Part shown: piece after piece, positions 33,646-42,013 of the stretch
Layout of the letters: each line of letters opens with the position of its first letter
Numbering within the stretch: the first letter of the stretch is position 1
Origin: DASXRU01 sp034665305
GTDB taxonomy: Bacteria; Acidobacteriota; Blastocatellia; Pyrinomonadales; Pyrinomonadaceae
Length of the DNA: 64,000 nucleotides
Direction of reading: 5' to 3'
NCBI GenBank assembly: GCA_034665305.1
Contig: JAXDFZ010000014.1
Coordinates: 248,001 to 312,000, forward strand
The notes under the pieces: generated by a model
What the model was told of the DNA's origin: nothing
The model's database searches: none
Seen by the model: only the letters and a program-made list of their open reading frames with translations
Program-made: the position numbers and the translations under genes

Positions 33646-33669
33646 CCCCTCCCCGTAAGCGGGGAGGGG
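33646..33669. repeat. Palindromic CCCCTCCCCG-type repeat
   Basis: CCCCTCCCC and GGGGAGGGG flank a 6-nt loop (gtaagc). An adjacent ctaggggtgggg tail is part of the same unit. It sits exactly where the methyltransferase sequence downstream loses its N-terminus. Confidence 0.75.
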
Positions 33670-33673
33670 CTAG

Positions 33674-34213
33674 GGGTGGGGGTTTTGCGCTGGGTTAGCC
33701 GAACGGGCGCAGCATGTAACCGCGCTCGATCTGTCGCCGGAAATGATTCGCATTGCTCAGTCGCGATCGCTGCACGTTCCCAATCTGGACTTTGAACTCG
33801 CGGATGTGATGACCCGCGAAATTCCCGCCGAATTCGACTGCATTGGTAGTTTAGCGACGCTGCATCATGTGCCGCTGCGCAGCGTGCTGCTAAAGCTCAA
33901 AAAGTCATTAACACCCGGCGGGGTCTTGTTGGTGCTGGATCTTTTTGAGCGCGAAAGGAATGTTTTTGCGTGGAACGGCCTGCGCGATTGGTTACTACAT
34001 TTCGCGGCAATCCCGTTGAGTGTCGGGTTGCGGCTCTGGCACACTGGCCGTTTGCTGCCCCCGCGCGAAGTCCGCGCTGCCTGGGCGGAACACGAAAAGC
34101 ACGATGTGTTTCCGGCGGTAAGCGAAGTGCGCAAGCTTTGTGCCGAAATCCTGCCGGGCGCGAAAGTCACACAGCATTTGTTTTGGCGTTATTCGATTGT
34201 CTGGCGGAAATAA
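33674..34213 (+). pseudogene. 5'-truncated SAM-dependent methyltransferase
   Basis: The frame is open from 33674 but has no usable start before ATG 33743. It begins inside the class-I methyltransferase fold: LAERAQHVTALDLSPEMIRIAQ is the end of motif I / motif II. Next come FDCIGSLATLHHVP and LKPGGVLLVLDLFE-like segments (motifs IV-V). The essential N-terminal DxGxGxG of motif I is missing. The upstream sequence is a palindromic repeat, so the gene looks cut by a repeat-associated rearrangement. A 156-residue product could be made but should not bind SAM normally. Confidence 0.75.
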
Positions 34214-34215
34214 GA

Positions 34216-34242
34216 GTAGGACAGGCATTCGTGCCTGTCCCC
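34216..34242. repeat. Single-hairpin copy of the R3 family
   Basis: GTAGGACAGGC, then its palindromic partner GCCTGTCC (34216-34242), 2 nt after the stop of the truncated methyltransferase. Same unit as 29330-29354. Confidence 0.8.
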
Positions 34243-34270
34243 TGATATTGCCAACGAGCTGGAACCTTAG

Positions 34271-37200
34271 CTAGAAATCAAAGCGCACGCCCAAACGTAT
34301 CTGACGGGCGCGGAGGGTGCGGGTGGTAACCAGGAATGAATCAAGGAATGCCTGGCGCTGCTCCGGCGTAGCGGTCGGAGCGAAGGCACTGAAGTCTATG
34401 AATTCGGTTCCGAAACTGAAGACGGTAGCGTTCAAAATATTATCGAACTCGATCACCGGCCGCAGCCGCATGCGCTCACTCAGGCGAAACTCGCGCGTGA
34501 TGTTCAGGTCGAACAGAAACAGGCCCGGACCAGTGCCGGCGTTACGCGGCAAGTTTCCGGTCTGCCCGATTGAAGGTAATGAGAACTGCGTGAGAATTGC
34601 CGGATCAAGCGGTTGGCCCGGACTGCGCCAACGAAGCACGGAAGTGTCTCCCGAAAAGTTCGGCCGGTCGTTGCTGACATCGTCCAGGTTTCGGTCCGCG
34701 CCGCCGATCGAAATGTTGAAGGGAGCGCCGGATGCCAGTCGCAGAATCGGGGCGAAGCGCAGTTTACCCAGCATGCGCGGCGTGTCCAGTGTTCCCGAAA
34801 GCACAAAGCGATGGCGACGATCCAAGAGGCTGCGCGAGCGTTCGTTAAAGAAGTCGCCGGCAATGAGCGCGTCGGAAGTGTTCACGATCCCGTCATCAGT
34901 TAGATGCGAGAGGGTGTAAGCCGCGCGAAACGAAATCCCAAAGCCGCTCTTGTCGTGATGCAAGCGACGCCGCAGTTCCAACGTCAGCCCGTGATAGAAG
35001 CTGTTGCCGATGGGAGCAAGTTGCTCAACTTCGGCGCGCGTGGGATCAGGCCGAAAGCGATTCAAGGCCGCCAGCGCCACTTCAATCGCCGTTGTGGAAG
35101 TGAAAGAGTTCAGGTTGATGAGCGAAACGGGGATTCCGAATTCAATCACACTTCCGACCGCGTTCGGGTTCGCGGGAACCGGTGGTGACAGGACAAAGCG
35201 CACTAAGTCGCCGGCCGTTGAAACGTCGTAGATGGGCCGGCTTCCCAATGGCCCGCTCAGGAAGTTAGGAAAGTCTCGCGACGCCAGGTAGTCGGTAAAG
35301 GTTTTGTACCCCGCAGGCAAGCGCGGCGCGTTAACGTTGAATTCCCGCCACAGATGTATGCCACGGTTCCAGGTGTAGTTCGCTTCGACAACATACCGGC
35401 GGCCAATTTCGCGTTCAAAGCCGACGTTCGTTTGATAGCTCTCGGGAATGCGCAGTGCGGGATCGAGCTGACGCGAAAAGTTAGTATTCAGCACGCCGTA
35501 TTGCTTCACGAGGGCTGAATCGGCTGTCAGCACTGCGGGGAAATGCAGGTTGTTGGCAATGAACGTACGATGAAAGCTGGCGCTGCCGACCTGGCTGGTG
35601 GCCGGATCGATGATGGTATTAGTGTCGAAGAAAAGTTGCTGGCGGCCGAGCGTGAAATCATCAATCGTGCGCAGCAGCGCGCGGTTGTAGAAAATACCCG
35701 CACCTAAACGAATCACGGTTTTCCCGGACTTGAACGGATCGTACGCAACGGCCAGTCGCGGCGCGAAGTTGTTCGTGTCTTTAATGATCGTTTCGTTCTC
35801 GTATCGCAAACCATAACTCAGCGTCAGATTGGGCCGCAGGCGCCACTCGTCCTGGGCAAAAAAGCCCATGTAAGTATTCTTCTGGCTGGACTCCGCCTGA
35901 AAGTTTTGCCGGAAACGGCTGGGTGCGTTCGCGAGAAAATCAGTAGCGCTAGCGAAGGTAAAAGTGCCGGAGATGTCCGAGAGGTCGATGAACGTGGAAG
36001 TGATGTACTGCACGTCGGCGCCGAACTTCAGGGAATGCGCACCGCGGGCCCAGGAAACGATGTTCTGCAATTGGGCGCGCGTTTCGCGGCGATCGGTCGC
36101 ACCGGAGGTAGAAGAGCCAGCGACCAGTGTGCCTGAGCGTTCCTGTGGATCCGAAGAGAGCAGGGGATCGTTAAGCGTGATCAGCACAACCGGTTTTCGG
36201 CCGCCGCTTGCCGTGACGGCTGGCGTCAAGCGCGACAATTGAAACCGCGTTTGATTAACCACTGTCGGCGAAAACACGAAATTGTCTGAATAAGAAATCG
36301 CGTCCGTACTGCGTACTCTGCCGAGCAATGCTTCTGCCAGCCGGTTGCCGCCACCAAACTGTCGCAGATTGTTCTGCCGTCCCAATTGGTAAAGCAACGA
36401 ACCGTTGTGGTTGTCACTGAACTTGTGATCGATGCGAGTCGTAAACGAGTGGTTTCGGGACGGAGTGTTGACGGTTGAAATAAACGGCGCGATCTCTGCC
36501 GCGAGCGTTACGCCCGGTGGCAGGCTGCCGGCGGAAATGTCTTCGCGCCGACGGCCGTTCAGCGTCGTGGGCGCGGGAATCTTGAAGAGCGGATTCTGCT
36601 CGACCGGCACGAGCGTGTCGATAGTGGCGGAATCGAAAATCGTTTCGTATTCGTAAGCCGTAAAGAAAAACGTTCGCTTGCGTCCATCATAAAGCGGCAA
36701 CCGGACAGGACCGCTCAAAGTGAAGCCCGGATTGTGCTGCTCAAAAGGCAACCGCGGCAGGCCCCTCGCCTTATTGTTTGAAGTGTTCGCGTTAAGAATG
36801 TCGTTGCGATAAAACTCGAAAACGCGTCCCCGATACTGGTTTGAGCCACCGCGCGTCCTGACGTTGATGCGCCCGCCCGAAGCTCGCCCGTACTCAGCGG
36901 AAAATTGGTTTGTGATTACCTGAACTTCTTCGATTGCCTCGATGGACGGTTGGAAGCGTTCGCGCGCGCCGCGGTCGTCATTATTGTCGAGGCCGTCGAT
37001 CGTGATGTTGTTTGAGTATGCCGGCCCGCCGGAGAGTGCAAAGTTGCCCGCCTCTTCCGGAGTGCCGCGCGGATTCGTGTTGCGGTCTTCGGCCAGATCG
37101 CGAGTGGAAAGTGGTTCCTCCGTGACGCCGCCGAGGGTAAAGATCAAATCCAGCACTGAGCGCGTGGCGACGGGTAGTGCTTCGGCTTCCTGCGTGGTGA

Positions 37201-37657
37201 TCGTGCCGCCAACTACGGTGCGAGTTGTATCTACCACCGGCACTTCAGCCTGACTAATGACCACAGCGGTCGCCGTGACGTCGCCGGGTCGCAGCGTGAA
37301 GTCGAGTTGCACATTTTGCCCGGCGATTGTCGTCAGGTCTTTCTTTTCTGCAGCGGCAAAGCCCGCGAACGTAGCCTTCAAATTGTAAACGCCCGGCTCT
37401 AACTGAATTAGCCGGTAACGCGCGTCGTCGTTGGCGACCACGCTCCGCTCCGCGCCGGACTTTACAAAAACAGCAGTCACTGTCGCGCCGGGGATGAGCG
37501 CGCCGTTCTGGTCCAGCACGCGGCCGGAAATCGTGACGTTATCCAGATCCTGCGCGCGTGCTTCGTTGACCGACCAGGGCGCAACCATTGAAAGGAAGGC
37601 AAAAGCACACGCCATCATGACGAGGCGTACGCTATTGATCGAGAAGCTCAGCTTCAT
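34271..37657 (-). CDS. Oar-like TonB-dependent-type outer-membrane receptor
   Basis: 1128 residues. A signal peptide (to ~35, NEARAQ) is followed by a carboxypeptidase-regulatory-like domain (~40-125, ISGRVLDQNGALIPGATV), a plug domain (~140-255, VGGTITTQEAEALPVATRSVLDLI, then TIDGLDNNDDRG), and a long beta-barrel ending in the outer-membrane signature RLGVRFDF. This is the expanded receptor family of Acidobacteriota. Ligand unknown; TonB dependence is not certain because no TonB box is obvious. The gene is monocistronic. Confidence 0.88.
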   Translation of the reverse strand: MKLSFSINSVRLVMMACAFAFLSMVAPWSVNEARAQDLDNVTISGRVLDQNGALIPGATVTAVFVKSGAERSVVANDDARYRLIQLEPGVYNLKATFAGFAAAEKKDLTTIAGQNVQLDFTLRPGDVTATAVVISQAEVPVVDTTRTVVGGTITTQEAEALPVATRSVLDLIFTLGGVTEEPLSTRDLAEDRNTNPRGTPEEAGNFALSGGPAYSNNITIDGLDNNDDRGARERFQPSIEAIEEVQVITNQFSAEYGRASGGRINVRTRGGSNQYRGRVFEFYRNDILNANTSNNKARGLPRLPFEQHNPGFTLSGPVRLPLYDGRKRTFFFTAYEYETIFDSATIDTLVPVEQNPLFKIPAPTTLNGRRREDISAGSLPPGVTLAAEIAPFISTVNTPSRNHSFTTRIDHKFSDNHNGSLLYQLGRQNNLRQFGGGNRLAEALLGRVRSTDAISYSDNFVFSPTVVNQTRFQLSRLTPAVTASGGRKPVVLITLNDPLLSSDPQERSGTLVAGSSTSGATDRRETRAQLQNIVSWARGAHSLKFGADVQYITSTFIDLSDISGTFTFASATDFLANAPSRFRQNFQAESSQKNTYMGFFAQDEWRLRPNLTLSYGLRYENETIIKDTNNFAPRLAVAYDPFKSGKTVIRLGAGIFYNRALLRTIDDFTLGRQQLFFDTNTIIDPATSQVGSASFHRTFIANNLHFPAVLTADSALVKQYGVLNTNFSRQLDPALRIPESYQTNVGFEREIGRRYVVEANYTWNRGIHLWREFNVNAPRLPAGYKTFTDYLASRDFPNFLSGPLGSRPIYDVSTAGDLVRFVLSPPVPANPNAVGSVIEFGIPVSLINLNSFTSTTAIEVALAALNRFRPDPTRAEVEQLAPIGNSFYHGLTLELRRRLHHDKSGFGISFRAAYTLSHLTDDGIVNTSDALIAGDFFNERSRSLLDRRHRFVLSGTLDTPRMLGKLRFAPILRLASGAPFNISIGGADRNLDDVSNDRPNFSGDTSVLRWRSPGQPLDPAILTQFSLPSIGQTGNLPRNAGTGPGLFLFDLNITREFRLSERMRLRPVIEFDNILNATVFSFGTEFIDFSAFAPTATPEQRQAFLDSFLVTTRTLRARQIRLGVRFDF

Positions 37658-37699
37658 GGGTTAGTGACGCGAAGACAATTAATGCGTTGCGATCAGCAT

Positions 37700-37847
37700 G
37701 TTCTTCACTGGGATCGCGGGCGTCCCGCCCAGCCGATTGCGGACTGCAGAATGCGGACTGCGGATTGAAGAAAGAAAGGCTGGGCGTCTTTGAATCCGAA
37801 GTCCGCAATCTGCAATCGCTGGACGCCCGCGGTCCCAGCAAAGAGCT
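37700..37847. repeat. Composite element: palindromic outer arms around 7-11-mer arms (R7)
   Basis: The outer arms TTCACTGGGATCGCGGGCG (37704-37722) and its near complement (37821-37843) belong to the same family as R14. Inside are tandem ATTGCGGACTGC-type units (37736-37767) and their complements (37793-37818), the class seen in R4. The two element types are thus nested. Confidence 0.85.
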
Positions 37848-37955
37848 GAGTGGTGATCTCAGAACTCATTAGCCGGGATCGATTGGGAAGAATTATTTGA
37901 ACGCCGCCTGCCGAAGGGCGAACTCTAGCATCGGGTGCGACGCAAAGGCAAGGAC

Positions 37956-38363
37956 TTAGCGGGAAGGTTTAGATAACGTAACCCGGCGCCGCAAAACAGT
38001 AGTCCGGTTAACTGGAACCAGGGCTCCGGCCTCGGGTGGCGGCGCGTCGGTAAAATGTGAAAACTCTTCCGCATGGGATTGCAGATAATGAAAGAAACGC
38101 TCGAATTCGCGCTGCATCGCGTCCATTTTTTCCCGCATGTTGAGAATGATTTCGACGCCCGCAAGGTTAACTCCAAGGTCGCGAGTGAGGGAAAGAATCA
38201 CTTCCAGGCGTTCGAGATCTTCGTCTGTGTAGAGGCGAGTGTTGCCCACGGAACGCGAAGGCTTGAGCAATCCCTCGCGTTCGTACAGGCGCAACGTCTG
38301 CGGATGAATCTCAAACTGCTCCGCGACGGCGCTGATGGTGAATGTGTGTGCCTTTCTTTTCAT
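37956..38363 (-). CDS. hspR: MerR-family heat-shock repressor HspR
   Basis: 135 residues. The winged helix-turn-helix is at ~8-75 (FTISAVAEQFEIHPQTLRLYEREGLLKPSRS, then NTRLYTDEDLERLEVI), followed by a coiled-coil dimer region. The sequence and its position after dnaJ identify HspR, which represses dnaK operons at HAIR sites. No full CTTGAGT-N7-ACTCAAG HAIR box was found upstream of dnaK. The gene follows dnaJ after the R8 element and is likely co-transcribed. Confidence 0.9.
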   Translation of the reverse strand: MKRKAHTFTISAVAEQFEIHPQTLRLYEREGLLKPSRSVGNTRLYTDEDLERLEVILSLTRDLGVNLAGVEIILNMREKMDAMQREFERFFHYLQSHAEEFSHFTDAPPPEAGALVPVNRTTVLRRRVTLSKPSR

Positions 38364-38374
38364 AACTGCAAAGC

Positions 38375-38466
38375 GGGTATCAGGTGTTGGGTACCGGGTG
38401 TCAGGTGTCGGGTGCTAGATGGTACTAGTTCTTAATCCGGCACCTGACACCCGGCACTTGATACCT
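38375..38466. repeat. Inverted repeat with arms of GGTGTCAGGT-type units (R8)
   Basis: The left arm (38375-38420) has degenerate tandem (G)GGTGTCAGGTG units; the right arm (38435-38466) is their complement (CACCTGACACCCGG). The right edge meets the dnaJ stop codon (38467-38465). Confidence 0.85.
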
Positions 38467-39643
38467 ATTCCAAGCCCATCGCCACGCGCGGGTTGTCAGG
38501 ATTCATTTGCCCGTACTTGCGCAGCAGTTCCTTGGTCTCTTCGGAAATGACTTTCGGTAAAACGACCTGAACTTCAACAAACTGATCGCCGTGCGCGCCG
38601 GCATCCCTGAGCGATGGCGCGCCGCGCTCGCGCAGGCGAAACTTCTGACCTGATTGCGTCGCGGGTGGAATTCTTAGTTGGGCTTTACCTTCAACCGTCG
38701 GCACTTCGATCTTCGCGCCCAGCGCCGCCTCCGGCACCGTGATCGGAACCGTCACGTAGATGTTGTCGCCCTTACGCGTAAAGTATTTGTGATGCCCGAC
38801 GTTGGTGATGATATGCAGGTCGCCATTGGGCGCGCCCAGGCGTCCGCCGTGACCTTTGCCGGGAATGCGCACGCGTGACCCCGTATCGACACCCGCGGGA
38901 ATTCGCACTTTTACGGTTTCTGTTTTCGGAATTGTGCCTTTGCCTTTGCAAACAGGACAGGGCGGGCGGCGACGACCGGTGCCTTCGCAATCAGGACACT
39001 CCTGGGTAAAGCGCAAGCGGCCCCCCGCACGCTGCACTTGTCCCGAGCCCTTGCACGTGGCGCAAGTCATGACCGATCCACCGGTGTCGCCGGCGCCATG
39101 ACATCGCGAACACTGTTCCGAGCGATTGACGGTCAGGTTCGTGGTCAGGCCGGTGATGGCCTCTTCGAAACTCAGCGACAGCGGCATTTCAATGTCCCCG
39201 CCGCGTTGCGGTTGAGGCCGCGGTGGTTCGCGTTCCGCTTTCGCACCACTGAACAGATCGGCAAAAATATCTTTGAAACTGGAACCGCTGCCACCGCTCG
39301 ATGAAGGGCTGGCTGCACCCCAGTCAAATCCGTGAAAGTCGAACCCGGCTCCACCGAATCCTTGACCGGCGCTCGCGCCGCTCCCGGGAGTTGCGCCGCG
39401 CGCGGCGGCGTCTGCCAGGTTGTCGGAATACTGGCCAAAGCGATCGTAGACGGATCGCTTCTTAGGATCTGACAAAACGTCAAACGCCTCAGTTGTTAAT
39501 TTGAATCGTTCCTCGGAAGCCTTGTCGCCAGGATTGACGTCAGGATGGTATTTGCGCGCGAGACGACGGTAAGCCTTTTTCAGTTCTTCCGGCTTCGCAT
39601 CGCGCTTGACCCCGAGGATCTTGTAGAAGTCTTCTTTTGCCAT
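38465..39643 (-). CDS. dnaJ: Hsp40 co-chaperone DnaJ
   Basis: 392 residues. The J domain (1-70) has the HPD motif (YHPDVNPG). A long Gly/Ser linker follows (~85-130). The zinc-finger domain has all four CxxCxGxG motifs (CSRCHGAG, CATCKGSG, CPDCEGTG, CPVCKGKG), then the C-terminal substrate domains. This is type I DnaJ. It stimulates DnaK ATPase and holds clients. It lies between dnaK and hspR on one strand. Its stop codon is bordered by repeat element R8. Confidence 0.95.
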   Translation of the reverse strand: MAKEDFYKILGVKRDAKPEELKKAYRRLARKYHPDVNPGDKASEERFKLTTEAFDVLSDPKKRSVYDRFGQYSDNLADAAARGATPGSGASAGQGFGGAGFDFHGFDWGAASPSSSGGSGSSFKDIFADLFSGAKAEREPPRPQPQRGGDIEMPLSLSFEEAITGLTTNLTVNRSEQCSRCHGAGDTGGSVMTCATCKGSGQVQRAGGRLRFTQECPDCEGTGRRRPPCPVCKGKGTIPKTETVKVRIPAGVDTGSRVRIPGKGHGGRLGAPNGDLHIITNVGHHKYFTRKGDNIYVTVPITVPEAALGAKIEVPTVEGKAQLRIPPATQSGQKFRLRERGAPSLRDAGAHGDQFVEVQVVLPKVISEETKELLRKYGQMNPDNPRVAMGLE

Positions 39644-39650
39644 TTGACCT

Positions 39651-39743
39651 GAGACGGAGAGAGAGGGGGAGATGCAGAGACGGGGTGACGGGGCACTATG
39701 CTAAATGTCGCCCCATCTCCCCGTCTCCTTGTCACCCTCTCAC
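39651..39743. repeat. Inverted repeat with arms of GAGACGG-type units (R9)
   Basis: The left arm (39651-39693) is purine-rich tandem GAGACGGGG/GAGATG units; the right arm (39709-39743) is complementary (e.g. GGGGAGATG 39666-39674 with CATCTCCCC 39714-39722). It fills the whole dnaK-dnaJ gap; its right edge overlaps the dnaK stop codon (39742-39740). Confidence 0.8.
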
Positions 39744-41674
39744 TTCTTGTCGTCTACATCGACGTATTCGGCATCGATGACGTTGTCGTCACCGCCACCC
39801 GGCGACGCCGAACCCGCGGCCCCGGCCGCCGACGCTTGCTCGCCGCCCTCGCCTTCGGGAGTCCCCGAGGACGACGCAGTTTGATAGAGCGCCTCCGCCA
39901 TCTTGTGCGAAACCGTCTGCAGGTTGTTGAAAGCGTCGTTCATTCCCTGAGCCGCGCCCGCTTCAATTGCTTTCTTCGCGTCGGCAATGGCAGTTTCAAC
40001 TTCGCCAGCGATGTCCGCGCCAACCTTTTCCCGGTTCTCGCTTAACGTCTTTTCCATCTGATAGACGAGGCCGTCGAGCCGGTTACGAGATTCGATCTCT
40101 TCGCGTTTCTGCACGTCTTCAGCCGAATGCGACTCCGCATCGCGCATCATGCGGTCGATTTCATCTTTCGATAAACCCGACGACGCGGTGATCGTGATCT
40201 TCTGCTCGCGACCGGTCCCCATGTCTTTGGCCGACACGTTGACGATGCCGTTGGCGTCGATGTCAAAGGTGACTTCGACTTGCGGCATGCCACGCGGCGC
40301 CGGTGGGATTCCTACCAGGTGGAACTTACCAAGGGTGCGATTGTCGCCAGCCATCGGCCGCTCGCCCTGCAGCACATGGACTTCCACTGATGTTTGATTG
40401 TCGGAAGCAGTTGAGAAAACCTCGGACTTCCGCGTAGGAATCGTGGTGTTGCGTTCGATAAGTTTCGTGGCCACGCCGCCCAAAGTTTCGATTCCCAAAC
40501 TGAGCGGTGTCACATCCAGCAGGAGAATGTCGGTCTTCTCTCCCGAAAGCACGCCGGCCTGGACGGCAGCTCCGATAGCTACGACCTCGTCCGGATTGAC
40601 GCTCTTGTTAGGTTCCTTGCCGAAGATTCCTTTAACGATTTCCTGGACTTTTGGAATGCGGGTCGAACCGCCCACGAGCACAACTTCATCAACCTTGCCC
40701 GCGCCCACGCCGGAATCTTTGATTGCTTTCTCGACCGGCCCTTTCAGCCTTTCCAGGATTGGCTCAACGAGTTGTTCAAACTTGGCCCGCGTCAGCTTCA
40801 TCACCAGGTGCTTGGGACCTGAGGCGTCGGCAGTGATGAAAGGCAAGTTGATCTCGCTCTCCATAGTGCTGGACAACTCGATCTTTGCTTTCTCCGCTGC
40901 TTCCTTCAAACGCTGCAGCGCCATCTTGTCGTTAGAAAGGTCTATGCCCTGATCTTTCTTGAACTCTTCCGTGATCCATTCCATCAGGCGCTCGTCGATG
41001 TCGTCGCCGCCCAGGTGCGTGTCACCGTTGGTCGACTTCACTTCGACGACGCCTTCGCCAACTTCCAGGATTGAGATATCAAATGTGCCGCCGCCAAAAT
41101 CGAAGACAGCGATCGTTTCGTCCTTCTTCTTGTCCAGGCCATACGCGAGGGCCGCAGCGGTGGGCTCGTTCACAATGCGCATGACCTCAAGACCGGCGAT
41201 CTTGCCGGCGTCTTTAGTGGCCTGGCGTTGTGAGTCATTGAAGTAGGCCGGCACGGTGATAACAGCCTTGTCCACTTTCTGGCCCAGGTAGTCTTCCGCC
41301 GACTGCTTCATCTTTTGCAGGATCATCGCCGAAATTTCCGGCGGACTATATTCTTTTCCGCCAGCCAGGATGCGCACGTCGCCGCCCGGACCCGTGCCCT
41401 GAACTTTATAAGGAACCTGCTTTATTTCTTCCGACACTTCGCTGAAGCGTCGTCCCATAAATCGCTTTATCGAATAGACCGTGTTCTCGGGGTTGGTGAC
41501 TGCCTGGCGCTTGGCTACCTGACCTACCAGGCGATTGCCGTCCTTGGTAAACGCGACAACCGAAGGGGTCGTGCGGCCGCCTTCCGAGTTGGTGATAACT
41601 GTGGGCTCTCCGCCCTCCATAACGGCCACGACGGAATTGGTCGTGCCGAGGTCAATACCTATGATCTTGCTCAT
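39740..41674 (-). CDS. dnaK: Hsp70 chaperone DnaK
   Basis: 644 residues from the ATG at 41674, preceded by GGGAG; the longer upstream frame would run through the -35 box and is not used. The nucleotide-binding domain has the MSKIIGIDLGTTNS start and the phosphate loops (IAVFDFGGGTFDIS, IVNEPTAAALAYG). The substrate domain and Gly/Ala-rich tail end in the co-chaperone motif region (VIDAEYVDVDDKK). It folds and refolds proteins with DnaJ; grpE is not in this operon. Confidence 0.97.
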   Translation of the reverse strand: MSKIIGIDLGTTNSVVAVMEGGEPTVITNSEGGRTTPSVVAFTKDGNRLVGQVAKRQAVTNPENTVYSIKRFMGRRFSEVSEEIKQVPYKVQGTGPGGDVRILAGGKEYSPPEISAMILQKMKQSAEDYLGQKVDKAVITVPAYFNDSQRQATKDAGKIAGLEVMRIVNEPTAAALAYGLDKKKDETIAVFDFGGGTFDISILEVGEGVVEVKSTNGDTHLGGDDIDERLMEWITEEFKKDQGIDLSNDKMALQRLKEAAEKAKIELSSTMESEINLPFITADASGPKHLVMKLTRAKFEQLVEPILERLKGPVEKAIKDSGVGAGKVDEVVLVGGSTRIPKVQEIVKGIFGKEPNKSVNPDEVVAIGAAVQAGVLSGEKTDILLLDVTPLSLGIETLGGVATKLIERNTTIPTRKSEVFSTASDNQTSVEVHVLQGERPMAGDNRTLGKFHLVGIPPAPRGMPQVEVTFDIDANGIVNVSAKDMGTGREQKITITASSGLSKDEIDRMMRDAESHSAEDVQKREEIESRNRLDGLVYQMEKTLSENREKVGADIAGEVETAIADAKKAIEAGAAQGMNDAFNNLQTVSHKMAEALYQTASSSGTPEGEGGEQASAAGAAGSASPGGGDDNVIDAEYVDVDDKK

Positions 41675-41798
41675 GTTGATACTCTCCCAGAAATTTGTTG
41701 GCCTGGCTGTCAGCCCTTCCCGGCCACCCGGATTGCGCTTAGGATTGGCTTCGAGCCAACCCTGAACAGGCGCTAACGCACTAGTTGAACGCCCAGAC

Positions 41799-41827
41799 AA
41801 TATAATACCTGAGTGCCTTCTTGTCAA
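41799..41827 (-). promoter_or_regulatory. dnaK promoter
   Basis: On the minus strand, TTGACA (41827-41822), a 17-nt spacer and TATATT (41804-41799). The leader to the dnaK ATG would be ~118 nt. A partial CACTCAGG lies in the spacer, but no complete HAIR operator is present. Confidence 0.75.
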
Positions 41828-41941
41828 CTTTGTTATGTGCCGAAGGGGATAGGGATTGGTCGAGAAATTGAGCGAAAACAGGCAGTTTGGGGCGAGGCGC
41901 GCTACTTATTCCGCCGCGGGAGGAGTTTCCGTGCCGCCGTT

Positions 41942-41997
41942 CATCGCTCATTAGACGCGATACGAAAAGCACGTAGTGGGCGGCCGAGGAGACTGCC
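41942..41997. repeat. Displaced copy of the pgsA 3' end (attachment-site-like direct repeat, left)
   Basis: These 56 bases match 45188-45243 inside pgsA in the same orientation, with 47 of 56 identities counted by hand. Read on the minus strand this encodes AHYVLFVSRLMSDERR, against AHYVFFVSRLMSDERR in the real PgsA. No complete gene is present here. Together the two copies bracket 3.2 kb containing the nuclease-NACHT gene. Confidence 0.75.
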
Positions 41998-42013
41998 GGG
42001 CACAATCCTTAGT

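Noticed and set aside
33721..34213. Intact small methyltransferase of 156 residues
   Set aside because: Motif I of the SAM-binding fold is missing and upstream sequence is a repeat, so it is reported as a truncated gene.
41675..41827. N-terminal extension of DnaK by 51 residues
   Set aside because: The extension has no Hsp70 similarity and would start inside the -35 box; the ATG at 41674 has a ribosome-binding site and begins the conserved domain.
41799..41900. HspR-type HAIR operator at dnaK
   Set aside because: Only half-site-like CACTCAGG found; no paired arm with N7 spacing.
41781..42005. Apparent 74-residue minus-strand gene near the dnaK promoter
   Set aside because: It is the displaced pgsA 3' fragment read into the promoter region. 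It has no Shine-Dalgarno or complete domain.
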